Assembly (NCBI RefSeq): GCF_004123145.1
Contig: NZ_SDKC01000001.1
Span: forward strand, 949,501-1,013,500
From: Blautia faecicola
GTDB taxonomy: Bacteria; Bacillota; Clostridia; Lachnospirales; Lachnospiraceae
DNA: 64,000 nt
Direction: 5' to 3'
Below, piece by piece: positions 55,247-62,614 of the stretch (position 1 is the stretch's first letter; every line of letters begins with the position of its first letter). Below the pieces are notes generated by a model. The model was not told where the DNA came from. It saw only the letters and a program-made list of their open reading frames with translations, and did not search any database. The position numbers and the translations under genes are program-made.

Positions 55247-56356
55247 ATGGAAAAAGAAGAATTACTGTTGATTCACGGAACGGATTATAAAGCGATGACA
55301 AAAGAGATCCTGCATGCGGCAGAACTTTCCGCACAGATCGGAGCGCGGGATAAAAAGATCGGGATCAAGCCGAATCTGGTGGCACCGTCGGAGGCTTCCT
55401 GGGGGGCGACGACGCATCCGGAAGTTGTGGCGGGAATCATCGAATATCTGCAGGAGGCGGGATTTCAGAATCTCATCATGCTGGAAGGCTCCTGGGTGGG
55501 GGATAAGACGAGAGAATCCATGGAAGTCTGTGGATATGATCGCCTGAGCGAAACGTATCAGGTTCCCTTTAAGGATATGCAGGCAGATCCCGGAGAACTG
55601 ACGGAGTGCGGCGGGATGGAGCTGGAGATCTGCCGGGAGGCAAAGAGCCTGGACTTTTTGATCAATGTGCCGGTGATGAAGGGGCATTGCCAGACGAAGA
55701 TCACCTGTGCGCTGAAAAATATGAAAGGACTGCTTCCAAACCGGGAAAAACGTCATTTTCATGCGATGGGACTGCATAAACCGATCGCTCATCTGGCAAT
55801 CGGTCTGCCGCAGGATTTTATTCTGGTTGACAATATCTGCGGGGACTGGGATTTTGAGGACGGAGGCAATCCGGTAGAGATGAACCGTCTGATCGCCGGA
55901 AGAGACCCGGTGCTGGTTGATGCATTTGTCTGCCAGGAGATGGGCTATGCGGTGGAAGAAGTGCCGTATATCCGGATGGCAGAAACGCTGGGAGCAGGAT
56001 GCGCAGACTGGACACACGCCCGGATCCGGGAACTGAATCCACCGGTTTCGCAGGTGGTAAAGATCGGAAGGAGAAAAGTCATGGAAGTCGCGGATGCGGT
56101 AGAAGAGGTGGAATCCTGCAGTGCCTGCTACGGATATCTGATCCCGGCACTCGACCGGTTAAAAGAAGAAGGACTTCTGGAAAAACTGGATACGAAGATC
56201 TGTATCGGACAGGGCTATCGGGGGAAAACAGGAACACTGGGAATCGGCAGCTGTACCAGAGGATTTGCCACGTATCTGAAGGGATGTCCGCCTACTGATG
56301 AGGAAATCTATCATTTTCTAAAAAAATGTATACAGGAAAAAGAAGAACGGATATAA
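55247..56356 (+). CDS. DUF362 domain protein
   Basis: A 369-residue protein of the DUF362 family, recognised by IGIKPNLVAPSEASWGATTHPEV-type start, DFLINVPVMKGHCQTKITCALKNMKGLLPN and DFEDGGNPVEMNRLIAGRDPVLVDAF. The biochemical role of the family is not settled. This member lacks the ferredoxin domain that some carry but has a Cys pair in ESCSACYGYL. I start at ATG 55247, which has correct spacing to AAAGGA; ATG 55241 is directly adjacent to it. The end overlaps the open frame of the next gene, whose true start lies 75 bases downstream. Confidence 0.85.
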   Translation: MEKEELLLIHGTDYKAMTKEILHAAELSAQIGARDKKIGIKPNLVAPSEASWGATTHPEVVAGIIEYLQEAGFQNLIMLEGSWVGDKTRESMEVCGYDRLSETYQVPFKDMQADPGELTECGGMELEICREAKSLDFLINVPVMKGHCQTKITCALKNMKGLLPNREKRHFHAMGLHKPIAHLAIGLPQDFILVDNICGDWDFEDGGNPVEMNRLIAGRDPVLVDAFVCQEMGYAVEEVPYIRMAETLGAGCADWTHARIRELNPPVSQVVKIGRRKVMEVADAVEEVESCSACYGYLIPALDRLKEEGLLEKLDTKICIGQGYRGKTGTLGIGSCTRGFATYLKGCPPTDEEIYHFLKKCIQEKEERI

Positions 56357-56430
56357 TAAGGAGGACAGGCAACTGCCTGGAAAATAATGTTTCTGTACGT
56401 AAAAAGACAGAAAAAAAGGAGGAACATGCT

Positions 56431-57423
56431 GTGAAGATTTTATTTTATGATACGAAAAGTTATGATAAAGAGTCGTTTGAAGCAAAAGCAAAAGACTATC
56501 CGGATATTCAGATCGAATATCTGAAATCCGAACTGGTTCCGAGCACTGCAAAACTGGCAAAAGGTTACGATGCGATCTGTGCATTTGTCAGCAGTGATGT
56601 GGGAACCGAGACGATCGAGGTTCTGCATGCATGCGGTGTTAAACTGATCCTGATGCGCTGTGCGGGATTTAACAATGTAGATGTGGAAAAAGCGGCTGCG
56701 TGTGGAATCAAAGTGATGCGTGTGCCTGGATATTCTCCGGAAGCCGTAGCGGAACATGCGATGGCACTGGCACTGGCTGCCAACAGAAGAATCCATAAAG
56801 CGTACGTGAGAGTCCGTGAAAATGACTTCAGCCTTGGCGGTATGCAGGGGGTAAACTTCTATAAGAAAACAGCCGGTATCGTGGGAACCGGTAAGATCGG
56901 TGCGGCAATGGCAAGAATCTGCCATGGATTCGGTATGAATGTCATTGCGTATGATAAATATCAGAATCCGGCACTGGATTTTGTGACCTATGTATCTCTG
57001 GATGAGCTGCTGGCGCAGAGTGATCTGATCTCCCTTCACTGCCCGCTGATGGATGAGACTTATCATATGATCAACCGGGAATCCATCCAGAAGATGAAAG
57101 ACGGTGTGATCCTCGTCAATACTTCCCGTGGCGGTCTGGTAAAAACAGCGGATCTGATCGAGGGTATCCGCGCGAGAAAGTTCTTCGCTGTCGGCCTGGA
57201 TGTATACGAGGAAGAGAAAAAAAATGTATTTGAGGACCGTTCGGATGAGATCATGGAGACCTCCATCACCGCAAGACTGCTGTCCTTCCCGAATGTCATT
57301 ATCACTTCCCATCAGGGATTCTTTACTTACGAAGCACTGGATGCGATCAGCGAGACTACACTGAACAATGCGATGGCATTCACAAAAGGCGAAAGAACAG
57401 GAAATGAAGTGGAAGTTGAGTAA
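56431..57423 (+). CDS. ldhA: D-2-hydroxyacid dehydrogenase, probable D-lactate dehydrogenase
   Basis: NAD-dependent enzyme reducing pyruvate to D-lactate. The start is GTG 56431, 8 bases after AAGGAGG, giving 330 residues, the size of LdhA. Motifs: substrate-binding MRCAGFNNVD, nucleotide-binding GTGKIGAAMA, catalytic Arg in NTSRGGLV, Glu in DVYEEE and His in SHQGFFT. The pattern is closer to fermentative D-lactate dehydrogenases than to phosphoglycerate dehydrogenases. It is followed by the thrS regulatory region. Confidence 0.9.
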   Translation: MKILFYDTKSYDKESFEAKAKDYPDIQIEYLKSELVPSTAKLAKGYDAICAFVSSDVGTETIEVLHACGVKLILMRCAGFNNVDVEKAAACGIKVMRVPGYSPEAVAEHAMALALAANRRIHKAYVRVRENDFSLGGMQGVNFYKKTAGIVGTGKIGAAMARICHGFGMNVIAYDKYQNPALDFVTYVSLDELLAQSDLISLHCPLMDETYHMINRESIQKMKDGVILVNTSRGGLVKTADLIEGIRARKFFAVGLDVYEEEKKNVFEDRSDEIMETSITARLLSFPNVIITSHQGFFTYEALDAISETTLNNAMAFTKGERTGNEVEVE

Positions 57424-57430
57424 AAAAGCA

Positions 57431-57459
57431 TTGAATTTCCACCGGTATTATATTATAAT
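57431..57459 (+). promoter_or_regulatory. Promoter of the thrS T-box transcript
   Basis: TTGAAT (57431-57436), 17-base spacer, perfect TATAAT (57454-57459), 7 bases after the ldhA stop. Confidence 0.75.
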
Positions 57460-57465
57460 GGAACC

Positions 57466-57720
57466 GATTTAGAAATAAATAGCATGAAAAGCATGGATGA
57501 AGAAAGTAATGCAGTCAGATCCTTACAGAGAGAGAAATGTATGGTGGAAGTTTCTTATGGAGAGTTTGCAGGAAAACCACTTCTGAGCTGTGCGTAGAAG
57601 GATGTATTTCATCCGAAGCGTTACCGGGTTGCTCTGTTATCGGCAGTAAGAGAAAAAATAAGGTGGAACCGTGCATAACAGCACCCTTAGGTGGCAATCT
57701 GTCATCTGAGGGTGCTTTTT
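57466..57720 (+). promoter_or_regulatory. T-box riboswitch, threonine
   Basis: The leader carries the conserved T-box sequence AAGGTGGAACCG (57660-57671), whose TGGAA bulge pairs with the acceptor end of uncharged tRNA, followed by CACCCTT for the antiterminator. The terminator AGCACCCT/AGGGTGCT (57680-57687 with 57709-57716) ends in a T-tract. A likely specifier is ACC (57576-57578) in GAAAACCACTTC, a threonine codon, matching the downstream thrS. Uncharged tRNA-Thr would favour readthrough. Confidence 0.9.
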
Positions 57721-57783
57721 TACGCGAGTACCGCGATAACGAGTAAAATTCGCGAAGCGTATTTTATCTCGTCGCGCGTTGAT
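57716..57783. repeat. Palindromic repeat at the T-box terminator T-tract
   Basis: Directly after the T-box terminator, ACGCGAGTA begins a compact palindrome: CGCGA (57732-57736) with TCGCG (57772-57776), CGAG with CTCG and TAAAAT with ATTTTA around the loop TCGCGAAGCGT (57750-57760). The junction TTTTTTACGCGAGTA recurs after the thrS terminator at 59645. It lies 22 bases before thrS. Confidence 0.7.
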
Positions 57784-57805
57784 AATCTGAAAAAGGAGAA
57801 GAAAA

Positions 57806-59581
57806 ATGGTAAATTTTAAAGAAGATGAACAGTTAAAAACACTGAACCATTCCTGCGCCCATGTGATGGCTCAGGCGATCAAACATCTGTATCCACAGGC
57901 AAAGTTCTGGGTTGGACCGGTTGTTGCGGAAGGATTCTATTATGATATCGATCTTGGCGATGATGTGATCCGTGATGAGGATATTGAAAAGATCACAAAA
58001 GAGATGAAAAAAGTGGTAAAATCCGGCAAAAAGATCATTCGCCGTGAAGTTTCAAAAGAAGAAGCACTGGAAATGTTCGCCGATGATCCGTACAAACTGG
58101 ATCTGATCGCAGATCTGGAAGACGGAAATATCACCGTTTACGATCAGGGAGACTTTACCGACCTCTGTCGTGGACCTCACGTAGACAACGTAAAACTCTG
58201 TAAACATTTCAAACTGATCCGTCACTCCGGTGCTTACTGGAAAGGTGACAGCAAGAATAAGATGCTGCAGCGTATCTACGGTGTATGTTTCCCGACCGCA
58301 GAAGAGCTGGAAGCACATCTGCAGTTGCTCGAGGAAGCAAAAGAGAGAGATCACAGAAAGATCGGAAAAGACATGAACCTGTTCATGGTAGACGATCTGG
58401 TTGGACGTGGTCTGCCGATGTTCCTGCCGAAGGGATATACAATCTGGCAGGAGTTGGAAAACTATATCAAAGAAAAAGAGCGTAAACTGGGTTACCTGCA
58501 CGTTATGACACCGTGTGTTGGTACGGTAAACCTGTATAAGACTTCCGGGCACTGGGATCACTACAAAGAGAACATGTTCCCGCCGATGGAGATGGAAGGA
58601 GAATCTTTCGTTCTTCGTCCGATGAACTGCCCGCACCACATGATGATCTATGCAAACAGAAGACATTCTTATAAAAACCTGCCGATCCGTATCGGTGAGA
58701 TCGCACATGATTTCCGTTATGAGAGCAGCGGAACTCTGAAAGGTATCGAGCGTGGAAGACATTTCTGCCAGAACGATGCCCATCTGTTTGTAACACCGGA
58801 ACAGATCAAAGATGAGTTTACCAAAGTAGTAGAGTTGATCTTCAACACCTACAAAGATTTCGGTATCACCAATTACCGTTGTGTACTGTCTCTTCGTGAT
58901 CCGGAAAACAAAGAAAAATATCATGATGATGATGAAATGTGGAACACAGCAGAAGATGCACTGCGTGATGTAATGAACAGCATCGGCATTGAATATACGG
59001 AAGAGATCGGAGAGGCTGCATTCTACGGTCCGAAACTGGATGTAAACGTACAGCCGGCGATCGGTAACGAGATCACCCTGTCTACCTGCCAGCTGGACTT
59101 CTGCCTGCCGGCAAAATTCAACCTGTCCTACATCGACAGCAACGGAGAAAAACAGACACCGGTTGTTCTGCACCGTGCAATCCTGGGATCTCTGGATCGT
59201 TTCATGGCATACATCCTGGAAGAGACCAAAGGAAATCTGCCGACCTGGCTGGCTCCTGTTCAGGCGCGCGTTATGCCGGTTAAGACCGATGATGAAGGGC
59301 TGAATGCCTATGCACAGGAAATCGTGGATGCACTGGAAGCAGCAGATGTCCGTGTAGAACTGGATGACCGTGCAGAGAAACTGGGATACCGTATGCGTGA
59401 AGGTCAGGTAGAAAAAGTACCGTACCTGCTGGTTGTCGGATTCAACGAGAAAGATGACAGAACCGTTTCCTTCCGTCTGCATGGCGAAAAAGAAACCACC
59501 GTTCTGCCGCTGGATACTTTCGTAGAAAAGATCAAAGCAGAGATCAAAGAAAAATCCAGAGAACACATTCATGTAAACTAA
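57806..59581 (+). CDS. thrS: Threonyl-tRNA synthetase lacking the TGS domain
   Basis: Charges tRNA-Thr with threonine. The 591-residue protein begins with the N2 editing domain (LNHSCAHVMAQAI with the HxxxH pattern) after only 12 residues, so the N-terminal TGS domain of about 60 residues, present in E. coli ThrRS, is absent. The editing domain motif DLCRGPHV, the catalytic core with RPMNCPHHMMIY (zinc Cys and His), RIGEIAHDFRYE, and the class II motif 3 LHRAILGSLDRF, plus the anticodon-binding domain, are all present. AAAGGAG precedes the ATG. Expression is controlled by the T-box upstream. Confidence 0.97.
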   Translation: MVNFKEDEQLKTLNHSCAHVMAQAIKHLYPQAKFWVGPVVAEGFYYDIDLGDDVIRDEDIEKITKEMKKVVKSGKKIIRREVSKEEALEMFADDPYKLDLIADLEDGNITVYDQGDFTDLCRGPHVDNVKLCKHFKLIRHSGAYWKGDSKNKMLQRIYGVCFPTAEELEAHLQLLEEAKERDHRKIGKDMNLFMVDDLVGRGLPMFLPKGYTIWQELENYIKEKERKLGYLHVMTPCVGTVNLYKTSGHWDHYKENMFPPMEMEGESFVLRPMNCPHHMMIYANRRHSYKNLPIRIGEIAHDFRYESSGTLKGIERGRHFCQNDAHLFVTPEQIKDEFTKVVELIFNTYKDFGITNYRCVLSLRDPENKEKYHDDDEMWNTAEDALRDVMNSIGIEYTEEIGEAAFYGPKLDVNVQPAIGNEITLSTCQLDFCLPAKFNLSYIDSNGEKQTPVVLHRAILGSLDRFMAYILEETKGNLPTWLAPVQARVMPVKTDDEGLNAYAQEIVDALEAADVRVELDDRAEKLGYRMREGQVEKVPYLLVVGFNEKDDRTVSFRLHGEKETTVLPLDTFVEKIKAEIKEKSREHIHVN

Positions 59582-59601
59582 TTACAGATAAAGTATGAGA
59601 A

Positions 59602-59650
59602 ATCCCCTGCGGAAAGTTTTGAGATGAAACCTTCCGACAGGGGATTTTTT
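59602..59650 (+). terminator. Intrinsic terminator after thrS
   Basis: ATCCCCTG (59602-59609) pairs with CAGGGGAT (59638-59645), with inner GGAA/TTCC, followed by TTTTTT. The T-tract is joined directly to ACGCGAGTA of the next repeat. Confidence 0.85.
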
Positions 59651-59730
59651 ACGCGAGTAATGAGCAGAGTCCCATGCTTGCATGGGAATTCTGCGAATAC
59701 CGCTCTAGCAGGCGGAAGCCTGCTAGAGCG
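59651..59730. repeat. Palindromic repeat at the thrS terminator
   Basis: It begins with ACGCGAGTA as at 57722, then holds CCCATG/CATGGG (59671-59686) flanked by CAGA/TCTG, and a perfect 13-base stem CGCTCTAGCAGGC/GCCTGCTAGAGCG with a GGAA loop (59701-59730). TAATGAGC at 59658 has its inverted copy GCTCATTA at 59890-59897, so an outer palindrome encloses the whole 240-base repeat region. Confidence 0.7.
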
Positions 59731-59889
59731 TGTCTGAAAAATCATTTCCGCAATCTGCAAGCCCCACTTTGCGGTATATTTTACCCTCATTCGGTTGCCG
59801 TAGCCCGCTACGCCGCCCTCATTCGGATAAAATCTCCCACAAACTGAGACTCGCAGCTCACGAAAAGCCTTTTTCAAACACGCTCTAGC
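59722..59889. mobile_element. MITE-like element with 20-base terminal inverted repeats
   Basis: Ends are GCTAGAGCGTGTCTGAAAAA (59722-59741) and the inverse of GCTAGAGCGTGTTTGAAAAA (59870-59889), 19 of 20 matching. The 168-base unit encodes no protein. Inside is a direct repeat CCCTCATTCGG (59784-59794 and 59816-59826) around the hairpin CGTAG/CTACG (59799-59812). No target duplication was clear and there is no transposase in the window. It fills the gap between thrS and tRNA-Leu(CAA). Confidence 0.65.
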
Positions 59890-59901
59890 GCTCATTATGA
59901 G

Positions 59902-59940
59902 TAAATAAAAAAGCTGCTGCATACTCTGTATGCAACAGCT
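59902..59940 (-). terminator. Intrinsic terminator of tRNA-Leu(CAA)
   Basis: On the minus strand AGCTGTTGCATAC pairs with (G)TATGCAGCAGCT over a short loop, followed by TTTTTTATTT. It lies 4 bases after the tRNA 3' end. Confidence 0.85.
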
Positions 59941-59944
59941 CAGA

Positions 59945-60027
59945 TGCCGCTGGCCGGACTCGAACCGGCACGGCTGTTAACCGCTTGATTTTGAGTCAAG
60001 TGCGTCTGCCAATTCCGCCACAGCGGC
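59945..60027 (-). tRNA. tRNA-Leu(CAA)
   Basis: An 83-base class II tRNA on the minus strand: acceptor GCCGCTG/CAGCGGC, discriminator A, D-arm GGCGGAATTGGCAGAC, anticodon stem CTTGA/TCAAG with loop CTCAAAA (anticodon CAA, reads UUG), long variable arm, T-arm with GGTTCGAGTCC. CCA is not encoded. Confidence 0.96.
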
Positions 60028-60057
60028 ATGGAAAATGGTTTATTAAAACCGAAATCT

Positions 60058-60086
60058 ATGATATCATATCAGTGAATAAAAAGCAA
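60058..60086 (-). promoter_or_regulatory. Promoter of tRNA-Leu(CAA)
   Basis: Minus strand: TTGCTT (60081-60086), 17-base spacer, TATCAT (60058-60063), 30 bases before the tRNA 5' end. Confidence 0.65.
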
Positions 60087-60133
60087 GTATTTTCTTTTTG
60101 TATCGAAAGTAAACAGTAAAAAAGGATTTCCTC

Positions 60134-60162
60134 TTGTATCGGAGAAAGGGAGCAGATATAAT
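60134..60162 (+). promoter_or_regulatory. Promoter of the 60-residue Cys-rich protein gene
   Basis: TTGTAT (60134-60139), 17-base spacer, perfect TATAAT (60157-60162), about 50 bases before the start codon. Confidence 0.7.
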
Positions 60163-60210
60163 AAAAAGACAGAGCTTTTTACATAGAAATAGAAAAACGG
60201 GGGAGAAGCG

Positions 60211-60393
60211 ATGGCAGGACAGACAAACTGTGAGAGTTGTGCAAATTACGTATACGATGAAGAATCCGATTGCTACTGCTGTGAAGTAGATCTGGATGAA
60301 GATGAGATGTACCGGTTTCTGAGCGATACCTTTTATCAGTGTCCATATTATCAGCTGGATGATGAATATCGGATCGTGAGAAAACAAATGTAA
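60211..60393 (+). CDS. Small Cys-rich protein, DUF6472-like
   Basis: A 60-residue acidic protein behind GGGGGAG. It has five or six cysteines in the pattern CESC near the N-terminus, CYCC in the middle and a later CPYY, suggesting a bound metal ion. Similar small proteins (annotated, as I recall, as DUF6472) are widespread in Lachnospiraceae and have no known function. It has its own promoter and is followed by another promoter, so it is likely monocistronic. Confidence 0.75.
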   Translation: MAGQTNCESCANYVYDEESDCYCCEVDLDEDEMYRFLSDTFYQCPYYQLDDEYRIVRKQM

Positions 60394-60418
60394 AAAAAAA
60401 TAAAGTCTCTGTTTCGGT

Positions 60419-60447
60419 TTGACAAACAAAAGATTGTTCATTAGAAT
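60419..60447 (+). promoter_or_regulatory. Promoter of the 251-residue membrane protein gene
   Basis: Perfect TTGACA (60419-60424), 17-base spacer, TAGAAT (60442-60447). Confidence 0.75.
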
Positions 60448-60526
60448 TGAAAGATAGTGGTAACTGTGAAGAAAGAAAACAGTTACAGAAAGTGAGAAAA
60501 AGAAACAGGGAGAACGGAGGAAAATT

Positions 60527-61282
60527 ATGTATCAATATCAGGATCAGAAAGAAATGCGCCGGGCACTCAACAGCAAGATGATCATTATGCTGGTCGGAAT
60601 CATGCTGGTAGTGACAGCGTTGACATCCAGCCTGTCTTACGGTATGCGCTGCTGGTCAATGGCGGGTATGGCAGACGGCGGCGACAAAGATATTCTGGAG
60701 GCATTAAAACAGATCGGTATCACAAGCGGAACGCTTCGTATCTGCAGCGTGATCTATTATCTGCAGGCAGTGATCGAGGTATTTGTAGGAGTCTTCTGTG
60801 CACGGCTGAGCAACCGTCTGGACAAAAATGCACTTCTGTGGAAGATGGCATGGGTGATTCTGGTTGTGGAAGTGGCAGCAGGTGTCGCATTGACACTGCT
60901 TCATATGACGAGTGCAATTATGATTGTTTCTAATCTGCTGTTACCGGGATTTTTGTTATGGGCAGTCAACAGTCTGAGAAAAGTAGCGAAGAATCATCCG
61001 GATCGTATCTATGCGGTGGAACCGAATAACCGGAACAAGGGAAAAGAGAAAGAAAAAGGAAAAGCAAAAGCTTCCGTACAGCCGGCAAAAGCAGGTCAGA
61101 AAAAAAGTCTGATGGAGCATGCCACTCAGGTGACACCGGCAGATATCACACCGCTGGAACTGACCAGAGAACTGGAAAAAGCCGGAGAGAGCGCCGGGGC
61201 TGATCCGGAAACAGCAGCAAAAGATACGGTTGCGGAAGAAAATGAACAGGAAGAAGAAACTTCGGAGAAGACAGAAGAATAA
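60527..61282 (+). CDS. Four-helix membrane protein with charged tail, unknown function
   Basis: A 251-residue protein behind GGAGGAAAA. About four membrane helices lie between residues 18 and 150, followed by a long cytoplasmic tail (about 160-251) that is first Lys-rich (KGKEKEKGKAKA) and then Ala/Glu-rich. No catalytic motif is visible, and I do not recognise a family. Its own near-consensus promoter suggests steady expression. A terminator follows before sbcD. Confidence 0.75.
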   Translation: MYQYQDQKEMRRALNSKMIIMLVGIMLVVTALTSSLSYGMRCWSMAGMADGGDKDILEALKQIGITSGTLRICSVIYYLQAVIEVFVGVFCARLSNRLDKNALLWKMAWVILVVEVAAGVALTLLHMTSAIMIVSNLLLPGFLLWAVNSLRKVAKNHPDRIYAVEPNNRNKGKEKEKGKAKASVQPAKAGQKKSLMEHATQVTPADITPLELTRELEKAGESAGADPETAAKDTVAEENEQEEETSEKTEE

Positions 61283-61293
61283 AACAGAAAATC

Positions 61294-61338
61294 AAAATCC
61301 CTGCAAGCCGGAAAGCCACCGGCGATGCGGGGATTTTT
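61294..61338 (+). terminator. Intrinsic terminator before sbcD
   Basis: AAATCCC, TGC and GCCGG on the left pair with CCGGC, TGC and GGGGATTT on the right, followed by TTTT. It ends 22 bases before the sbcD start, so sbcD needs another promoter or readthrough. Confidence 0.75.
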
Positions 61339-61360
61339 GCAATAGAAAGAAGGCGAGACG

Positions 61361-62614
61361 ATGCGATTTTTTCATTTATCCGATCTGCATATCGGAAAAC
61401 AGTTATACGGTTATTCACTGCTGGAAGATCAGGAGTGGATATTGAACAAAATTTACGAACTGATCGATAAAGAGCGGCCGGACGGCGTCCTGATCGCAGG
61501 GGATGTCTATGACAAATCCGTGCCTGCGGCGGAGGCAGTTACCGTATTTGACCGGTTTCTTACTAAGGTAAGTCAGCTGGAACCGAAGATTCCGGTGCTG
61601 ATCATCAGCGGCAATCATGATTCCCCGGAGCGGCTGTCTTTCGGGGCAGAGATTCTGAGCCGGCAGCAGGTCTATGTGGCGGGCAGCTGTCCACAGTCAG
61701 AAAACGAACATCTGAAAAAAGTGACGTTTCAGGATGCGTGGGGCGAGACGGATGTCTGGATGCTGCCGTTTGTAAAGCCGGGATATGTGCGAAAACTGAT
61801 GGAGGAGAGCAGGAAAAAAACGGACAGAGAAGACGGAGCAGGGCAGGGAAGCTACGGCTCCCAGGAGGCAGATAGAGAGCCGGAAACCGAAAGGGAAGAG
61901 ATCCGCAGGGATTATAACGAGACGGTAAAATTTCTTCTCGAAAGGGAGAACATCGACACTGCCAGGAGAAATATCCTGATTTCGCATCAGTTCTACACAG
62001 CAGGCGGGGAGATACCTAAAACCAGTGATTCCGAGACGATAACGGTAGGCGGACTCGATCAGGTGGAAACCGCGTGTCTGGCACCATTTTCCTATGTGGC
62101 GCTGGGACATATTCACCGTCCGCAGTCGATGGGAAGAGAGAGCATCCGTTACTGCGGATCGATGTTAAAATATTCGGTCAGTGAGTGGGCACAGGAAAAA
62201 TCGGTGACGGAAGTGATCCTGGAAGCGCCGGGACAGGAACCGGTCATCCGGCTGCATCCGCTGAAACCATTGCGCGAGGTATGTGTGATCCGGGGAACCC
62301 TCGAAGAAATCCTGGAAGCCAACAAAGACCGCGTCAGTGAGGATTATGTCAGTATCGTTCTGACGGATGAACAGGAACTGTATCAGCCGAAGGAACAGCT
62401 GGAGCGGATCTTTACGCATATTCTGGAAGTGCGTACGGAGAGAAACTGGAAACTTGCGAAAGAATGGGAGGACGGACAGGAAGAGGAGACACAGACAGAT
62501 CCGAAGCTGGTCTTTGAACAGTTCTTCTCCCAGATCCAGGGGCGGCAGCTGCTTGAGGAAGAGGCAGAAGTGCTTGAAGAAGTATTTGCGAAAGTCAGGG
62601 AGGATGAAGGATGA
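61361..62614 (+). CDS. sbcD: Exonuclease subunit SbcD
   Basis: Mre11-type nuclease subunit of SbcCD, which cleaves hairpins and protein-blocked DNA ends. The 417 residues carry the metallophosphoesterase motifs FHLSDLHIG, IAGDVYDK, ISGNHDSPERL, a conserved SHQFY and ALGHIHRP. An acidic/charged insertion (about residues 148-180) is longer than usual. Its last four bases (ATGA) overlap the start of sbcC. Confidence 0.95.
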   Translation: MRFFHLSDLHIGKQLYGYSLLEDQEWILNKIYELIDKERPDGVLIAGDVYDKSVPAAEAVTVFDRFLTKVSQLEPKIPVLIISGNHDSPERLSFGAEILSRQQVYVAGSCPQSENEHLKKVTFQDAWGETDVWMLPFVKPGYVRKLMEESRKKTDREDGAGQGSYGSQEADREPETEREEIRRDYNETVKFLLERENIDTARRNILISHQFYTAGGEIPKTSDSETITVGGLDQVETACLAPFSYVALGHIHRPQSMGRESIRYCGSMLKYSVSEWAQEKSVTEVILEAPGQEPVIRLHPLKPLREVCVIRGTLEEILEANKDRVSEDYVSIVLTDEQELYQPKEQLERIFTHILEVRTERNWKLAKEWEDGQEEETQTDPKLVFEQFFSQIQGRQLLEEEAEVLEEVFAKVREDEG

